Numbered from the stretch's first letter, positions 13,535-21,537 are shown. The stretch: DNA of 26,218 nt from Clostridium sp. CAG:568 (GCA_000434395.1 FR878777.1:1-26218), one strand, 5' to 3'. Made by a program: numbers and translations. The notes: a model not told the origin generated them from the sequence alone.

Positions 13535-14227
13535 ATGAATAAAAATGAAAAGAAACTGATTAGGCTTATCAAGTGTTGTTGGAAAGATTTGTTGTGTGGA
13601 TTAATAGTCAGCTTTTCTCTTTTTGTCTTCGACAATTCAATAGCGATGTTTTTATTGTTTCTAACTATTTCAATAGTTACATCAATCTCTATGGGCTTTT
13701 ATAGACTAAAGAAGATGGATAGCAGTAAAGATAATATGATTGATTGCTCAGTAGCAATAAGATTTGGCTTGATATTATCTAAGGCAGATGATATCGATGA
13801 TGCTATTAAGGAGTTTGGCAAAGAATGTCAGTCTTCCAGTTTGATTTATCAAACTATAATAAATAAAGAATTTGATTCGTTGATTTCTTATAAGGAAATA
13901 GGTGAAATTACTAAAGACATGATCGATTGCCACAACAATAAAAATAATGATGGAATAAGATTAAATATAACCAAGTTAATCGATATCGAGAATCAAAAAG
14001 AGCAAACCTTTAAAACTACAGAAGATATGCGTAGTACAGGATTGATAATGTCTTTATGTATATCGATACCTTTGATGTTTTTCCCTGTAATAACATTGAT
14101 CAATGAAACTCTTTCTAATGTTGAATGGCTAGGTTTAGTTTTGGAACTGATATCAATTATATTTTTTGAGATAGTTGAGTTGTATGGGAGCAACCTCCAA
14201 GAAAAGAAAAGGAAACTTATAAAATGA
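13535..14227 (+). CDS. TadB-like (type II secretion F topology) membrane protein
   Basis: 230 aa. The topology is TM1 (about 18-35), TM2 (about 37-56), a cytoplasmic block of about 110 residues, TM3 (about 168-188) and TM4 (about 193-213). This is the TM-TM-loop-TM-TM layout of TadB/TadC, the inner-membrane platform of Tad pili. The loop starts IRFGLILSKADDIDDAIKEF, resembling the 'L-x-G-x-s-x-x-eAl' helix of T2SSF domains, and ends just before TM3 as in that family. Ribosome site AAAGGA; ATG 13535 lies 3 nt after the previous stop. The stop overlaps the next ATG (ATGA). Sequence similarity to the Pfam family is not proven here; topology and context carry the call. Confidence 0.6.
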   Translation: MNKNEKKLIRLIKCCWKDLLCGLIVSFSLFVFDNSIAMFLLFLTISIVTSISMGFYRLKKMDSSKDNMIDCSVAIRFGLILSKADDIDDAIKEFGKECQSSSLIYQTIINKEFDSLISYKEIGEITKDMIDCHNNKNNDGIRLNITKLIDIENQKEQTFKTTEDMRSTGLIMSLCISIPLMFFPVITLINETLSNVEWLGLVLELISIIFFEIVELYGSNLQEKKRKLIK

Positions 14228-14787
14228 AATACAATAATTTGAATCTTAAAAACAAAAACAAAGTATTGAAATATTCTTCATTATCTTTATTAGTTATGGG
14301 ATTGATATTGATAGTTGTTTTGAAGCTATATTTCGAATGCTCCAATTTTTTGGCATTGGGAATTTTCTCTATATTTTTATTATTCGGGCTTTTAGGTTAT
14401 TGGTACTTCGATAAGAAAGAAAAAGGGAAAGGCTCTATAGGCGATGTGCAAATCAAAGAAGCATTGAAAATTATAGGATCTAAACTTGAATGTGGATCAT
14501 CTTTAGTAGAAGCAACTGAATCATTAGATACCCAAGTTTTGGATGTGATAAACAATTATTTGGAAGATGGGACAGGGTTTATTAATAATTCCAAATACAA
14601 GGATTGTTTTGATTTGGTAAAAGAAAATAAAAATGAGAAGAACTTGACGATCATTGGCAGCATTATTCAGGAAAAGACTAAAGATAATGAGGTCAAATCT
14701 AGAAAAGAACTCGGATATTTAGGATTGGCTTTCTTATTCATAGAGATGATTTTAGTTTTTGTAGCTATTTTTATATTCAAACAATGA
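14224..14787 (+). CDS. TadC-like (type II secretion F topology) membrane protein, short
   Basis: 187 aa. TM1 (about 17-35), TM2 (about 40-60), cytoplasmic block (about 61-163), TM3 (about 166-186). It matches the previous protein's plan without the last helix. The loop starts VQIKEALKIIGSKLECGSSLVEATESL, which fits the T2SSF opening motif (helix, Gly, Ser-Leu, Glu-Ala) better than its neighbour does. Tad systems use a pair of such proteins, TadB and TadC, adjacent to each other, as here. It starts with an ATGA overlap (14224-14227) and ends in another with the next gene (14784-14787), so translation is coupled. It is shorter than classical TadC, about 280-300 aa. Confidence 0.6.
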   Translation: MKYNNLNLKNKNKVLKYSSLSLLVMGLILIVVLKLYFECSNFLALGIFSIFLLFGLLGYWYFDKKEKGKGSIGDVQIKEALKIIGSKLECGSSLVEATESLDTQVLDVINNYLEDGTGFINNSKYKDCFDLVKENKNEKNLTIIGSIIQEKTKDNEVKSRKELGYLGLAFLFIEMILVFVAIFIFKQ

Positions 14788-15104
14788 AAAGCAAAGCTTT
14801 ATTTCTTTTGTATTCTTTCTTGATTGTTTTTTCTTTTCTAGCTTCTATCGATGGTATGCAAATCAATTATTTGGAATCAGATTTCTTTCAAAGCTACTAT
14901 AAAATTCAAAATCATATAAGAAGTGGGAAAAATATAAATGATGTTAATTTAAATAATGATATGTTTATAAGCGAATATTATTTAAAAGATGGGCTGGTAG
15001 AGTTTAAAATCGAAAAGACAGTTCAATTTTGTTTGCTCGGAAAGAGAAAAATAGAAAAAACATATGTTGTTTATTTGAAAGATTATTTGTTTCAACCTTC
15101 TTAG
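14784..15104 (+). CDS. Single-pass membrane protein, pilin- or TadE-like, last gene of operon
   Basis: 106 aa. The N-terminal hydrophobic helix (residues 5-21, ALFLLYSFLIVFSFLASI) is followed by an external-type domain of about 80 residues (SYYKIQNHIRSGKNINDVNL, then beta segments, EKTYVVYLKDYLF). Shape and size match the protein at 13169. No lipobox; a weak signal-peptidase site could follow ASIDG. ATGA overlap with the TadC-like gene. No close family recognised. No terminator with a T run follows; the next gene, tyrS, has its own promoter. Confidence 0.6.
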   Translation: MKSKALFLLYSFLIVFSFLASIDGMQINYLESDFFQSYYKIQNHIRSGKNINDVNLNNDMFISEYYLKDGLVEFKIEKTVQFCLLGKRKIEKTYVVYLKDYLFQPS

Positions 15105-15106
15105 AC

Positions 15107-15134
15107 TTGAACATAAATAAAAGAAGCATAAAAT
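15107..15134 (+). promoter_or_regulatory. Promoter of tyrS
   Basis: TTGAAC (15107-15112), 16 nt, TAAAAT (15129-15134). AGCATA (15125-15130) and TATGCT (15138-15143) form an inverted repeat over the -10, with AAATAA / TTATTT arms outside it, so an operator or short hairpin may overlap the start site. Confidence 0.6.
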
Positions 15135-15173
15135 ATGTATGCTATTTATTTAAAAGAATAAAGGAGAAAATTT

Positions 15174-16430
15174 ATGATAGATATTTTTGATGATTTGAAC
15201 AAGCGTGGATTATTGGATAGTTATTCAGATAAGGAAAAGATTAGAGAATTGCTCAAGACTCCACAAACAATCTATTGTGGATTTGATCCTTCAAATAAGT
15301 CGATGCAATTAGGAAACTTCATCATGATTCATATTTTGTCCAAGCTTCAAAAAGCTGGTCATAGAATCATTGCTGTCGTCGGTGGTGCAACTGGTATGAT
15401 TGGAGACCCTTCGGGAAAGAAATCCGAAAGAAGCTTTTTGGAACCCGAACAAGTAAACTACAATGTTGAGTGCTTGAAAAAACAGCTTTCAAAATATTTG
15501 GACTTCTCTGATCCTAACAAAGGTATTTGTGTCAATAATTATGATTGGTGGTCAACTACAAACGTTCTCACTTACTTACGTGATTTTGGAAAAATGATGC
15601 CTATCAACTATATGTTGGCAAAAGAAATAGTCAAATCTCGTTTGGAAGTTGGAATTTCATATACAGAATTCTCATATATGATCCTTCAAGCTGGTGATTT
15701 CTGGAATTTGAGATCAAAATATGGTTGCGTAATGCAAATCGGTGGTGGTGATCAATGGGGTAATCTAACTACTGCATTGGATTTTGTTAAAAAGAAGGAA
15801 GGGGAGAAATGCCCTTGCCAAGTCTTCTCTGTCAAATTGATTTGTGATTCTAACGGAAAGAAGTTTGGAAAGAGCGAAAAAGGTGCTTTGTTCCTCGATC
15901 CTTCTATGACTTCTCCTTTCAACATCTATCAATACTTCATCAATGTAGCTGATAACGATGTCGGAAGATATCTCTATATTTTTGATGATCGTCCTTTGGA
16001 AGAACTCGACGCTATTGTTGCTGAACACATGCAAGCTCCAGAAAAGAGAATGGGTCAAAAAACTTTGGCCTATTCGGTCACTTCCCTCGTACATGGAAAA
16101 GAAGCTGCCGATGAGTGTGTGAAGATGACTGAAGCCATCTTTAGTGGTGATTTCAAGAATCTTAAAGAGCAGTCCTTGTTGGACTTAGCTAGTTCTTTAG
16201 ATGCTATTGAAGTTGAGCCTGGTATGAATTTAGTCGATGCTTTGATAAATACAAAATTAGCTTCTTCTAAGCGTGAGGCTAGGGAATTCTTAAAAGGAAA
16301 TGCTGTAAGTTTGAATGGAGAAAAGGTGGTCGATCCAAATATGATATTAGATGGATCTAACGCTTTAGATGGAAAAGTTTTCTTCTTAAAACGCGGAAAG
16401 AAGAATAATGCTGCTATCATTTTGAAATAA
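15174..16430 (+). CDS. tyrS: Tyrosyl-tRNA synthetase
   Basis: 418 aa, usual length. It is a class I synthetase: YCGFDPS at about 34-40, the HIGH-type motif region 45-48, GGATGMIGDPSGK at about 75, the tyrosine pocket, GGGDQWGN at about 190, the KMSKS-type motif KFGKS at about 230, and a C-terminal S4-like RNA-binding domain (SSKREAREFLKGNAVSLNGEKV). The HIGH tetrapeptide reads QLGN: both histidines are replaced. Asn at the second position is frequent in class I enzymes, but Gln at the first is unusual. Ribosome site AAAGGAG before ATG 15174. The 5' leader is too short for a T-box. Confidence 0.96.
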   Translation: MIDIFDDLNKRGLLDSYSDKEKIRELLKTPQTIYCGFDPSNKSMQLGNFIMIHILSKLQKAGHRIIAVVGGATGMIGDPSGKKSERSFLEPEQVNYNVECLKKQLSKYLDFSDPNKGICVNNYDWWSTTNVLTYLRDFGKMMPINYMLAKEIVKSRLEVGISYTEFSYMILQAGDFWNLRSKYGCVMQIGGGDQWGNLTTALDFVKKKEGEKCPCQVFSVKLICDSNGKKFGKSEKGALFLDPSMTSPFNIYQYFINVADNDVGRYLYIFDDRPLEELDAIVAEHMQAPEKRMGQKTLAYSVTSLVHGKEAADECVKMTEAIFSGDFKNLKEQSLLDLASSLDAIEVEPGMNLVDALINTKLASSKREAREFLKGNAVSLNGEKVVDPNMILDGSNALDGKVFFLKRGKKNNAAIILK

Positions 16431-16452
16431 TGTTAAAAAGCTAACGTAAAAA

Positions 16453-16482
16453 GGATTGGAAATCTAATTCCAATCCTTTTTT
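16453..16482 (+). terminator. Bidirectional terminator between tyrS and lipoprotein gene
   Basis: GGATTGGAA (16453-16461) and TTCCAATCC (16468-16476) form a 9-bp stem with a 6-nt loop, with TTTTTT after it on the plus strand and TTTTT after it on the minus strand. It serves the converging tyrS and 16501-17298 genes. Confidence 0.9.
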
Positions 16483-16500
16483 ATTCAAAAACAATAACAA

Positions 16501-17298
16501 TTAAGCTTCTTTTGTTGTCTCGCCCATTGAATAAGTGATTGTTGAAGTGGCATCACCTTTAATCGACTCTGTATCAGGTATTTTTGTATTTGTTGTTGTT
16601 CCATTTGGAAGTGTAGATTCATAGACATAATTGAAGGTTAAGGTGTAATCAATGGTGGCATTAACTCCGCTTGTTAAACCCAATTCGTTGACAGTTATGT
16701 ATCCTGACATCCCTGCACCACTTCCTACGAAGTCTTCAAATGTAATAACTGGGGTTTCAGTATCTCCTGTTCCTGCACCACCGCTGTTCTGAATCCCTGT
16801 CAATAATGCTTCTAATGCAGCTGTAAGTACTGAGGCAGGAAAATCGAATTCGATTTTCATAATATTCTCAGTCATAGAAAAATTTAATTCAGCCTTATCT
16901 TTACCTTCATATGAATCAATAGCTTTTGCCATAAAATCAATGTCTTTGGATGTCAAAACGACTAAATCTTCTTCTTTTAATGTTTGTGTTGTGGAATCCT
17001 TTCCAACTTTTTGGTCGAGCTGAGTCAATATAGGACCCTCAAATTCTTTGAGGTCATAATTTATTACAGCTTCTCCTTGATTGTATTTCTCTGCTACCTT
17101 GTCTTGTGAATAATGAGCATCTGCGTATGTTTTAGCATCTTCAACAGTCATTTTACCATCTTCTTTTGGCTGGGTTGGAGAAGGTGTGGTTGAACCTTGC
17201 CCAGTTGCAACTGTTGTTCCGCTAACTCCATCTGTACAACTTGCAAGACTTCCTACCATCATCAATGCAATAAAACCTGCTTTTAATAATTTTTTCAT
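16501..17298 (-). CDS. Lipoprotein, unknown function
   Basis: 265 aa. Signal peptide MKKLLKAGFIALMMVGSLASC has a lipobox LASC, so Cys21 would be lipidated and the protein anchored on the outer face of the membrane. A low-complexity Gly/Ser/Thr/Pro linker follows (about 22-45), then TVEDAKTYADAHYSQDKVAE and a beta-rich body with a Gly-rich insert (TGIQNSGGAGTGDTE). No known domain recognised. ATG 17298 has AAAAGGAAA upstream; a TATAAT lies at 17326-17331. It is the second gene after the hydrolase. It resembles the small lipoproteins with repeats of the same lineage but lacks the InlB B-repeat seen in the one at 22639. Confidence 0.8.
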   Translation of the reverse strand: MKKLLKAGFIALMMVGSLASCTDGVSGTTVATGQGSTTPSPTQPKEDGKMTVEDAKTYADAHYSQDKVAEKYNQGEAVINYDLKEFEGPILTQLDQKVGKDSTTQTLKEEDLVVLTSKDIDFMAKAIDSYEGKDKAELNFSMTENIMKIEFDFPASVLTAALEALLTGIQNSGGAGTGDTETPVITFEDFVGSGAGMSGYITVNELGLTSGVNATIDYTLTFNYVYESTLPNGTTTNTKIPDTESIKGDATSTITYSMGETTKEA

Positions 17299-17325
17299 AA
17301 TTACATTTCCTTTTCTTTTGAAATA

Positions 17326-17331
17326 ATTATA
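17326..17331 (-). promoter_or_regulatory. -10 box of the lipoprotein gene
   Basis: A perfect TATAAT on the minus strand lies 27 nt before the ATG, right after the upstream gene's stop. No clear -35 is visible in the A/T-rich sequence before it. Confidence 0.45.
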
Positions 17332-17339
17332 ACATTTTT

Positions 17340-18401
17340 TTATTTATTTAAGAAGTTTAATATTTTTTCTTTCTCATTTGAATCTGAAGTAATCTTGGTT
17401 CTATCCAAAGCTGAAAGGAAATCATTCATTCTTTCTTCATATGAGGAATCAATTGTATTCATTATTGAATTATATTCAGCTTGTTTTTCTTTGAAGTAAT
17501 CGTATCCTTCTTTAGTTAACAAGTCATTATGGATATTTAAATCATTTCTTATGTAGAATTCGACGTTTTCCTGGGAATCCTTTATTAATTTTGGTATTGG
17601 AGAGGCTATTGTTAAAACTGTTGGATCTTCTTTACATGAAGTAATCAATATTTTAGTATTCTTGTTTTTCTTGACCTGATTTGCAGCACTGACAAAGGCA
17701 GATGGACCTTGAAATAGAAATATCATTGGTATACCGACAATATATAAGAAGCTAGTTAAGAATTTCCCTAAAATGGATTGACCTAAGACATAGGTGGAAA
17801 GAACAGGCTTGCCTGCTGGACTCCTTGCTATTACCTTGCTAATTTCTTTATGCTTTCCTAATACTGACAAGACACTATATCCACCCCATGAATGCCCATA
17901 GAGGTATATAGGTCTTCCTTCAAATACTTTTGATTCTTTTATTGAATTTAGCACACTATCCAAGGTGATACGTCCAAAATGAATGCCTCTTTGCTTACTC
18001 CCACCAGACATTCCAGTACCGAATTGATCGAAAGCGAAGACTTCAAATCCATCTTTAGTTAGAATGCCTATATCTAACAAATAAGAAAGGTGCGTTCTCC
18101 CATAGCCTGCTGACATTATCACAATCGGTTTCTTTTTTATGGAATTATCTTTTGGTGAATAGATGAACCCTCTCACTTCTTTATCAAAATCCGGCAAATT
18201 CTTTTTGATTTTGAAAGATAGAGGGATTCTAGTAGTCCATTCTTCAATATCTTCAAACTGAATTTTTATAGGATCGTTGATTTCGTAAGTTCTAGCATTC
18301 CAAATAGCCTTATAACCTATATAAGAACAAATAGAAGAGATTAGTAATATTCCAAATATTACTGAAAAGATAGAAATTAATGTAATAGTTAATGCGTTCA
18401 T
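17340..18401 (-). CDS. Membrane-anchored alpha/beta hydrolase
   Basis: 353 aa from ATG 18401. An N-terminal transmembrane helix (LTITLISIFSVIFGILLISS) is followed by an alpha/beta-hydrolase domain (about 80-345). The nucleophile elbow is YGHSWGGYS; the likely acid is the Asp of SCKEDPTV and the likely base the His of NIHNDLL. The oxyanion-side segment is PIVIMSAGYGR and the DQFGTGMSGGS loop follows. The frame can be extended to GTG 18458, but that codon lies inside the CIRCE half-site TTAGCACTC and has no ribosome site, so I prefer ATG 18401. This ATG has no Shine-Dalgarno either; a TATAAT ends 7 nt before it, so the transcript may be leaderless. Substrate (ester, peptide or lipid) unknown. 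Confidence 0.82.
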   Translation of the reverse strand: MNALTITLISIFSVIFGILLISSICSYIGYKAIWNARTYEINDPIKIQFEDIEEWTTRIPLSFKIKKNLPDFDKEVRGFIYSPKDNSIKKKPIVIMSAGYGRTHLSYLLDIGILTKDGFEVFAFDQFGTGMSGGSKQRGIHFGRITLDSVLNSIKESKVFEGRPIYLYGHSWGGYSVLSVLGKHKEISKVIARSPAGKPVLSTYVLGQSILGKFLTSFLYIVGIPMIFLFQGPSAFVSAANQVKKNKNTKILITSCKEDPTVLTIASPIPKLIKDSQENVEFYIRNDLNIHNDLLTKEGYDYFKEKQAEYNSIMNTIDSSYEERMNDFLSALDRTKITSDSNEKEKILNFLNK

Positions 18402-18408
18402 ATATGAA

Positions 18409-18414
18409 ATTATA
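18409..18414 (-). promoter_or_regulatory. -10 box just before the hydrolase start
   Basis: TATAAT on the minus strand, 7 nt before ATG 18401. A TTTCAA about 17 nt upstream could serve as -35. The position suggests that transcription starts at or beside the start codon. Confidence 0.4.
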
Positions 18415-18451
18415 AAACACAAAAGTGGGTTTGAAATATGTTTTATAAAAA

Positions 18452-18478
18452 TTAGCACTCTCTACTTGACATTGCTAA
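18452..18478. promoter_or_regulatory. CIRCE operator (HrcA-binding site)
   Basis: TTAGCACTC (18452-18460), exactly 9 nt, CATTGCTAA (18470-18478). The CIRCE consensus is TTAGCACTC-N9-GAGTGCTAA; the left arm is perfect and the right arm matches 7 of 9. It overlaps the -35 of the clpB promoter, as expected for repression by HrcA. HrcA-CIRCE control of clpB is known in mycoplasmas. The gene for HrcA is not in this window. Confidence 0.88.
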
Positions 18479-18493
18479 TTTTCTAGATAAAAT
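18466..18493 (+). promoter_or_regulatory. Promoter of clpB
   Basis: A perfect TTGACA (18466-18471), 16 nt, TAAAAT (18488-18493). The -35 lies inside the CIRCE element, so bound HrcA would block polymerase. Transcription would start about 35 nt before the AAAGGAGG ribosome site and ATG. Confidence 0.85.
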
Positions 18494-18535
18494 GATACTT
18501 GAGAGGTTGAAAGATGACCTCAAAGGAGGTGCTTT

Positions 18536-21106
18536 ATGGCTGATACATCTAATCAATATACAAAGAAGACAATTGAGGCTTTGACACTAGCTAAGCAACT
18601 TGCTAGCAAGTATCTAGCTCCTGAGGTTGGTGTTGTCCATGTCCTAAGGGCTTTGTTTGATCAACCTGATTCTTTCTATGTGAGAATTTTGGAGAAGCTC
18701 GACATAGATCCTAAACAGGTAAGTCAAATGATCGACTCCTTCATGAACAGCGTGAATAAGGTCCAAGGTGGAGCTGATATTGGATTTTCATCCGATCTTG
18801 AAAAGATGATTGAAAAAGCTAGAGATATCGAGAAATCGTTCGATGATGAATATCTTTCAGTAGAACATCTATTGCTTTCTCAATTCGATATCAATTCTTC
18901 AATTGTGAGAAATTTATCCAATATTCCTTCTTATGATAGAAAAAGTTTTGAAAAGGCTATTCGTTCAATAAGAGGATCTTCTAGGGTTACATCAGACACT
19001 CCTGAAGATACATATGAAGCATTGTCTAAATATGGAAAAGATTTGGTGAGCGAAGTGGCTAATGGGAAAATAGACCCTGTCATAGGAAGAGATGATGAAA
19101 TCAGAAGGGTTATGACTATTCTAGCTAGAAAGACTAAAAATAACCCTATTCTTGTCGGTGATCCTGGTGTAGGAAAGACGGCTATTGTTGAAGGATTGGC
19201 GTGGAGAATATTCAAGGGTGATGTTCCTGAATCATTGAAGGATAAGACTATTTGGAGTTTGGATGTCGGATCCTTAATTGCTGGTGCTCAATATAGAGGT
19301 CAGTTTGAAGATAGATTGAAAGCTGTAATGAAGGAAGTCTCTAAGAGCAATGGAAAGATCATACTTTTCATCGATGAAATTCACACACTAATCGGTGCTG
19401 GTGCAACTGGTGAAGGCTCGATGGATGCCGCAAACATTTTAAAGCCTGCTTTGGCTAGAGGTGAATTGCATTGTATTGGTGCTACGACATTGAATGAATA
19501 TAGAAAGTACATCGAAAAGGATCCTGCATTTGCTAGACGTATGCAGCTTGTAATGGTGGATGAACCTACTATTCCAGATACTATCGCAATATTGAGAGGC
19601 TTGAAGAATGCTTATGAAAGTCATCATGGTGTTCAAATAACTGATGATGCTCTTATCGCTGCCGTAACCTTATCTAATAGGTATATAACAGATAGATTTT
19701 TGCCTGATAAAGCTATCGACTTGGTCGATGAAGCCTGTGCTAGAACTAGAATGCAAATAGATTCTATGCCTGAGGATTTGGATGAAGTAAATAGAAAAAT
19801 ACTTCAGCTTCAAATAGAAAAGGTCTCTTTGAAGAATGATGATTCCGAATCTGCAAAGAAGAGATTGGCCGATATGACTAAAGAGATAGCTGAACTTTCA
19901 AGTCAAAGAGATTCTTTAACATTAAAGTGGCAGAATGAGAAGAAGCAACTAGATACCGCAAAAGATGCCCAAAAACAACTCGATAAAGCAAATTTGGATT
20001 TGGAAAGAGCAATGCAGAATGCTGATTATGAGACTGCCGCTAAAATTCAAAATGGCCTTATCCCTGAATTGAAGAAGAAATTAGCTACGTCTAAGGAGAA
20101 GACTGCAAAAGAAGGATTCTCTGATGTTGTCACAGAGGAATCCATCGCTCAAGTTGTCAGTCAATGGACTGGGATTCCTGTCGATAGAATGAATAAATCC
20201 GACGAACAAAAAGTTTTAGGATTGAAGAAGGAATTGGAAGATCGTGTCATAGGTCAAGATGAAGCTATACAAAAGATTTACGATTGCATTTTGAGAAGTA
20301 GAGCCGGAATTCAAGATAACAATAGACCTTTGGGTAGCTTCTTGTTTTTAGGCCCCACAGGTGTAGGAAAAACTGAAGTTGCTAAAGCTTTGGCTGATGA
20401 TTTGTTCGATGGCGAAGGTCAGATGATCAGAATCGATATGAGCGAGTACATGGAAAAATACTCGGTTTCAAGATTGATCGGAGCTGCTCCTGGCTATGTT
20501 GGATATGAGGAAGGTGGTCAGTTGACTGAGGCTGTAAGACGTAAGCCATATTCAGTTATTCTATTAGATGAAATAGAGAAAGCTCACCCCGATGTATTCA
20601 ATATTCTTCTTCAAGTCTTGGATGATGGAAGATTGACAGATGGAAAAGGAAGAACTGTCGATTTTAGAAATACGGTCATCATCATGACTTCAAACCTTGG
20701 AAGCCAATACTTGTTAGAAGGAAATACTTCCGAGAATAAAGCAAAAGTAACTGAATTACTTAAGAGCACATTCCGTCCTGAATTCCTAAATAGAATTGAT
20801 GAAACGGTTATGTTCAATAGTTTGACTGATGATGTCATAGATAAGATAGTAGAGAAGTTTCTTAATATACTTAAGAATAGATTGAGCAATAGAGAACAAG
20901 GACCTATCGAGTTGACTTATGATGATGAAGTAGTCAAGAAGATACATAAAGATTCTTATACTCCAAGCTATGGTGCTCGTCCTATTAGAAGATATATTCA
21001 GGATAAGATTGAAACACCTTTAGCTATTGCAATGCTAGAAGGAAAAGTTATTAAGGAAGCTAAACTTGTTTTGAAGGATGGGCAGATAAGTATAGAAGGA
21101 AAGTAA
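18536..21106 (+). CDS. clpB: ATP-dependent disaggregase ClpB
   Basis: 856 aa, hexameric AAA+ chaperone that works with DnaK to rescue aggregated proteins. Clp N domain 1-145. NBD1: Walker A GDPGVGKT at about 207, Walker B ILFIDEIHTLIGAGATGEG, GATTLNEYRKYIEKD. Middle coiled coil about 400-530, which carries the ClpB-specific regulatory arm. NBD2: GPTGVGKTEVAK at about 605, VILLDEIEKAH, NTVIIMTSNLGS, and the D2-small-domain ending SYGARPIRRYIQDKIETPLA. Length and the long middle domain separate it from ClpA, ClpC and ClpE. ATG 18536 follows AAAGGAGG. It is controlled by the CIRCE operator immediately upstream and ends in its own terminator. Confidence 0.98.
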   Translation: MADTSNQYTKKTIEALTLAKQLASKYLAPEVGVVHVLRALFDQPDSFYVRILEKLDIDPKQVSQMIDSFMNSVNKVQGGADIGFSSDLEKMIEKARDIEKSFDDEYLSVEHLLLSQFDINSSIVRNLSNIPSYDRKSFEKAIRSIRGSSRVTSDTPEDTYEALSKYGKDLVSEVANGKIDPVIGRDDEIRRVMTILARKTKNNPILVGDPGVGKTAIVEGLAWRIFKGDVPESLKDKTIWSLDVGSLIAGAQYRGQFEDRLKAVMKEVSKSNGKIILFIDEIHTLIGAGATGEGSMDAANILKPALARGELHCIGATTLNEYRKYIEKDPAFARRMQLVMVDEPTIPDTIAILRGLKNAYESHHGVQITDDALIAAVTLSNRYITDRFLPDKAIDLVDEACARTRMQIDSMPEDLDEVNRKILQLQIEKVSLKNDDSESAKKRLADMTKEIAELSSQRDSLTLKWQNEKKQLDTAKDAQKQLDKANLDLERAMQNADYETAAKIQNGLIPELKKKLATSKEKTAKEGFSDVVTEESIAQVVSQWTGIPVDRMNKSDEQKVLGLKKELEDRVIGQDEAIQKIYDCILRSRAGIQDNNRPLGSFLFLGPTGVGKTEVAKALADDLFDGEGQMIRIDMSEYMEKYSVSRLIGAAPGYVGYEEGGQLTEAVRRKPYSVILLDEIEKAHPDVFNILLQVLDDGRLTDGKGRTVDFRNTVIIMTSNLGSQYLLEGNTSENKAKVTELLKSTFRPEFLNRIDETVMFNSLTDDVIDKIVEKFLNILKNRLSNREQGPIELTYDDEVVKKIHKDSYTPSYGARPIRRYIQDKIETPLAIAMLEGKVIKEAKLVLKDGQISIEGK

Positions 21107-21118
21107 ATAAGTAATTGA

Positions 21119-21147
21119 GGACGGGCTTATAAAAGCCCGCCCTTTTT
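21119..21147 (+). terminator. Terminator of clpB
   Basis: CGGGCTT (21122-21128) and AAGCCCG (21133-21139) form a stem with loop ATAA. GG and CC extend it after an A/C mismatch. TTTTT follows at 21143-21147. Confidence 0.92.
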
Positions 21148-21275
21148 GTGTGACAATATGTGTTCATAAATTTTAAGAAATAATTTTCTAATGATTAAAA
21201 TCTTTCAAAGGATTGGTTCTATAGTTTTTTAAAGTTTGCTTAATCTAATAAGGGGAAAAATTAAAGGGAGCAAAT

Positions 21276-21473
21276 ATGCTTATCAAAAAGAATCGGATAT
21301 GGAATTGCCAACATATGAAAAGGTACAGTTGATTCTTCCTTGGGTACTACCTCTTATGAAATAGATGTCAGCTCTGCTAAGTACACATCCGATTACAAGA
21401 CTGCTAAAGAAGTAATGGACGAGTTGAAGGAACTGCAGTATTGAAGAAAGATAATTCTGCACTTCCTTTCTAA
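21276..21473 (+). pseudogene. Decayed small gene with at least two frameshifts
   Basis: A good ribosome site (AAAGGGAG) precedes ATG 21276, but that frame stops after 18 codons. A second frame over 21277-21318 reads SKRIGYGIANI and then hits TGA at 21316. The same frame then runs to a TGA at 21442-21444 with a convincing protein-like stretch (GTVDSSLGTTSYEIDVSS, then KYTSDYKTAKEVMDELKE). A third frame gives RVEGTAVLKKDNSALPF and a TAA at 21471-21473. The pieces look like one secreted-type protein broken by frameshifts and a stop. TGA as Trp is unlikely because all other genes stop at TGA. The parent gene is not recognised. No gene is visible in 21148-21275. Confidence 0.45.
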
Positions 21474-21502
21474 TAAAAAAATCAAAAAGATTGAAAAAAC
21501 AC

Positions 21503-21531
21503 TTGAAAAAAGAGCTCCTAGAGTATATACT
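21503..21531 (+). promoter_or_regulatory. Promoter of rpsD
   Basis: TTGAAA (21503-21508), 17 nt, TATACT (21526-21531). The palindrome AGTATATACT (21522-21531) and flanking CCTAG/CTAGG arms (21517-21538) overlap the -10. Confidence 0.55.
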
Positions 21532-21537
21532 TCCTAG

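Noticed and set aside
15105..15173. T-box riboswitch before tyrS
   Set aside because: Only 69 nt are available and no T-box sequence or terminator/antiterminator pair is present.
16070..16420. Minus-strand open frames inside tyrS, lepA and clpB
   Set aside because: They are antisense shadows of well-supported genes and have no ribosome sites or family resemblance.
18402..18458. GTG 18458 as hydrolase start
   Set aside because: The codon is part of the CIRCE arm TTAGCACTC read backwards and has no ribosome site; ATG 18401 already starts before the membrane helix.
21316..21318. TGA read as tryptophan (Mycoplasma code)
   Set aside because: Other genes here end in TGA (helicase, leaderless NUDIX, TadB-like gene) and use TGG for Trp; the frame around 21316 also has other breaks.
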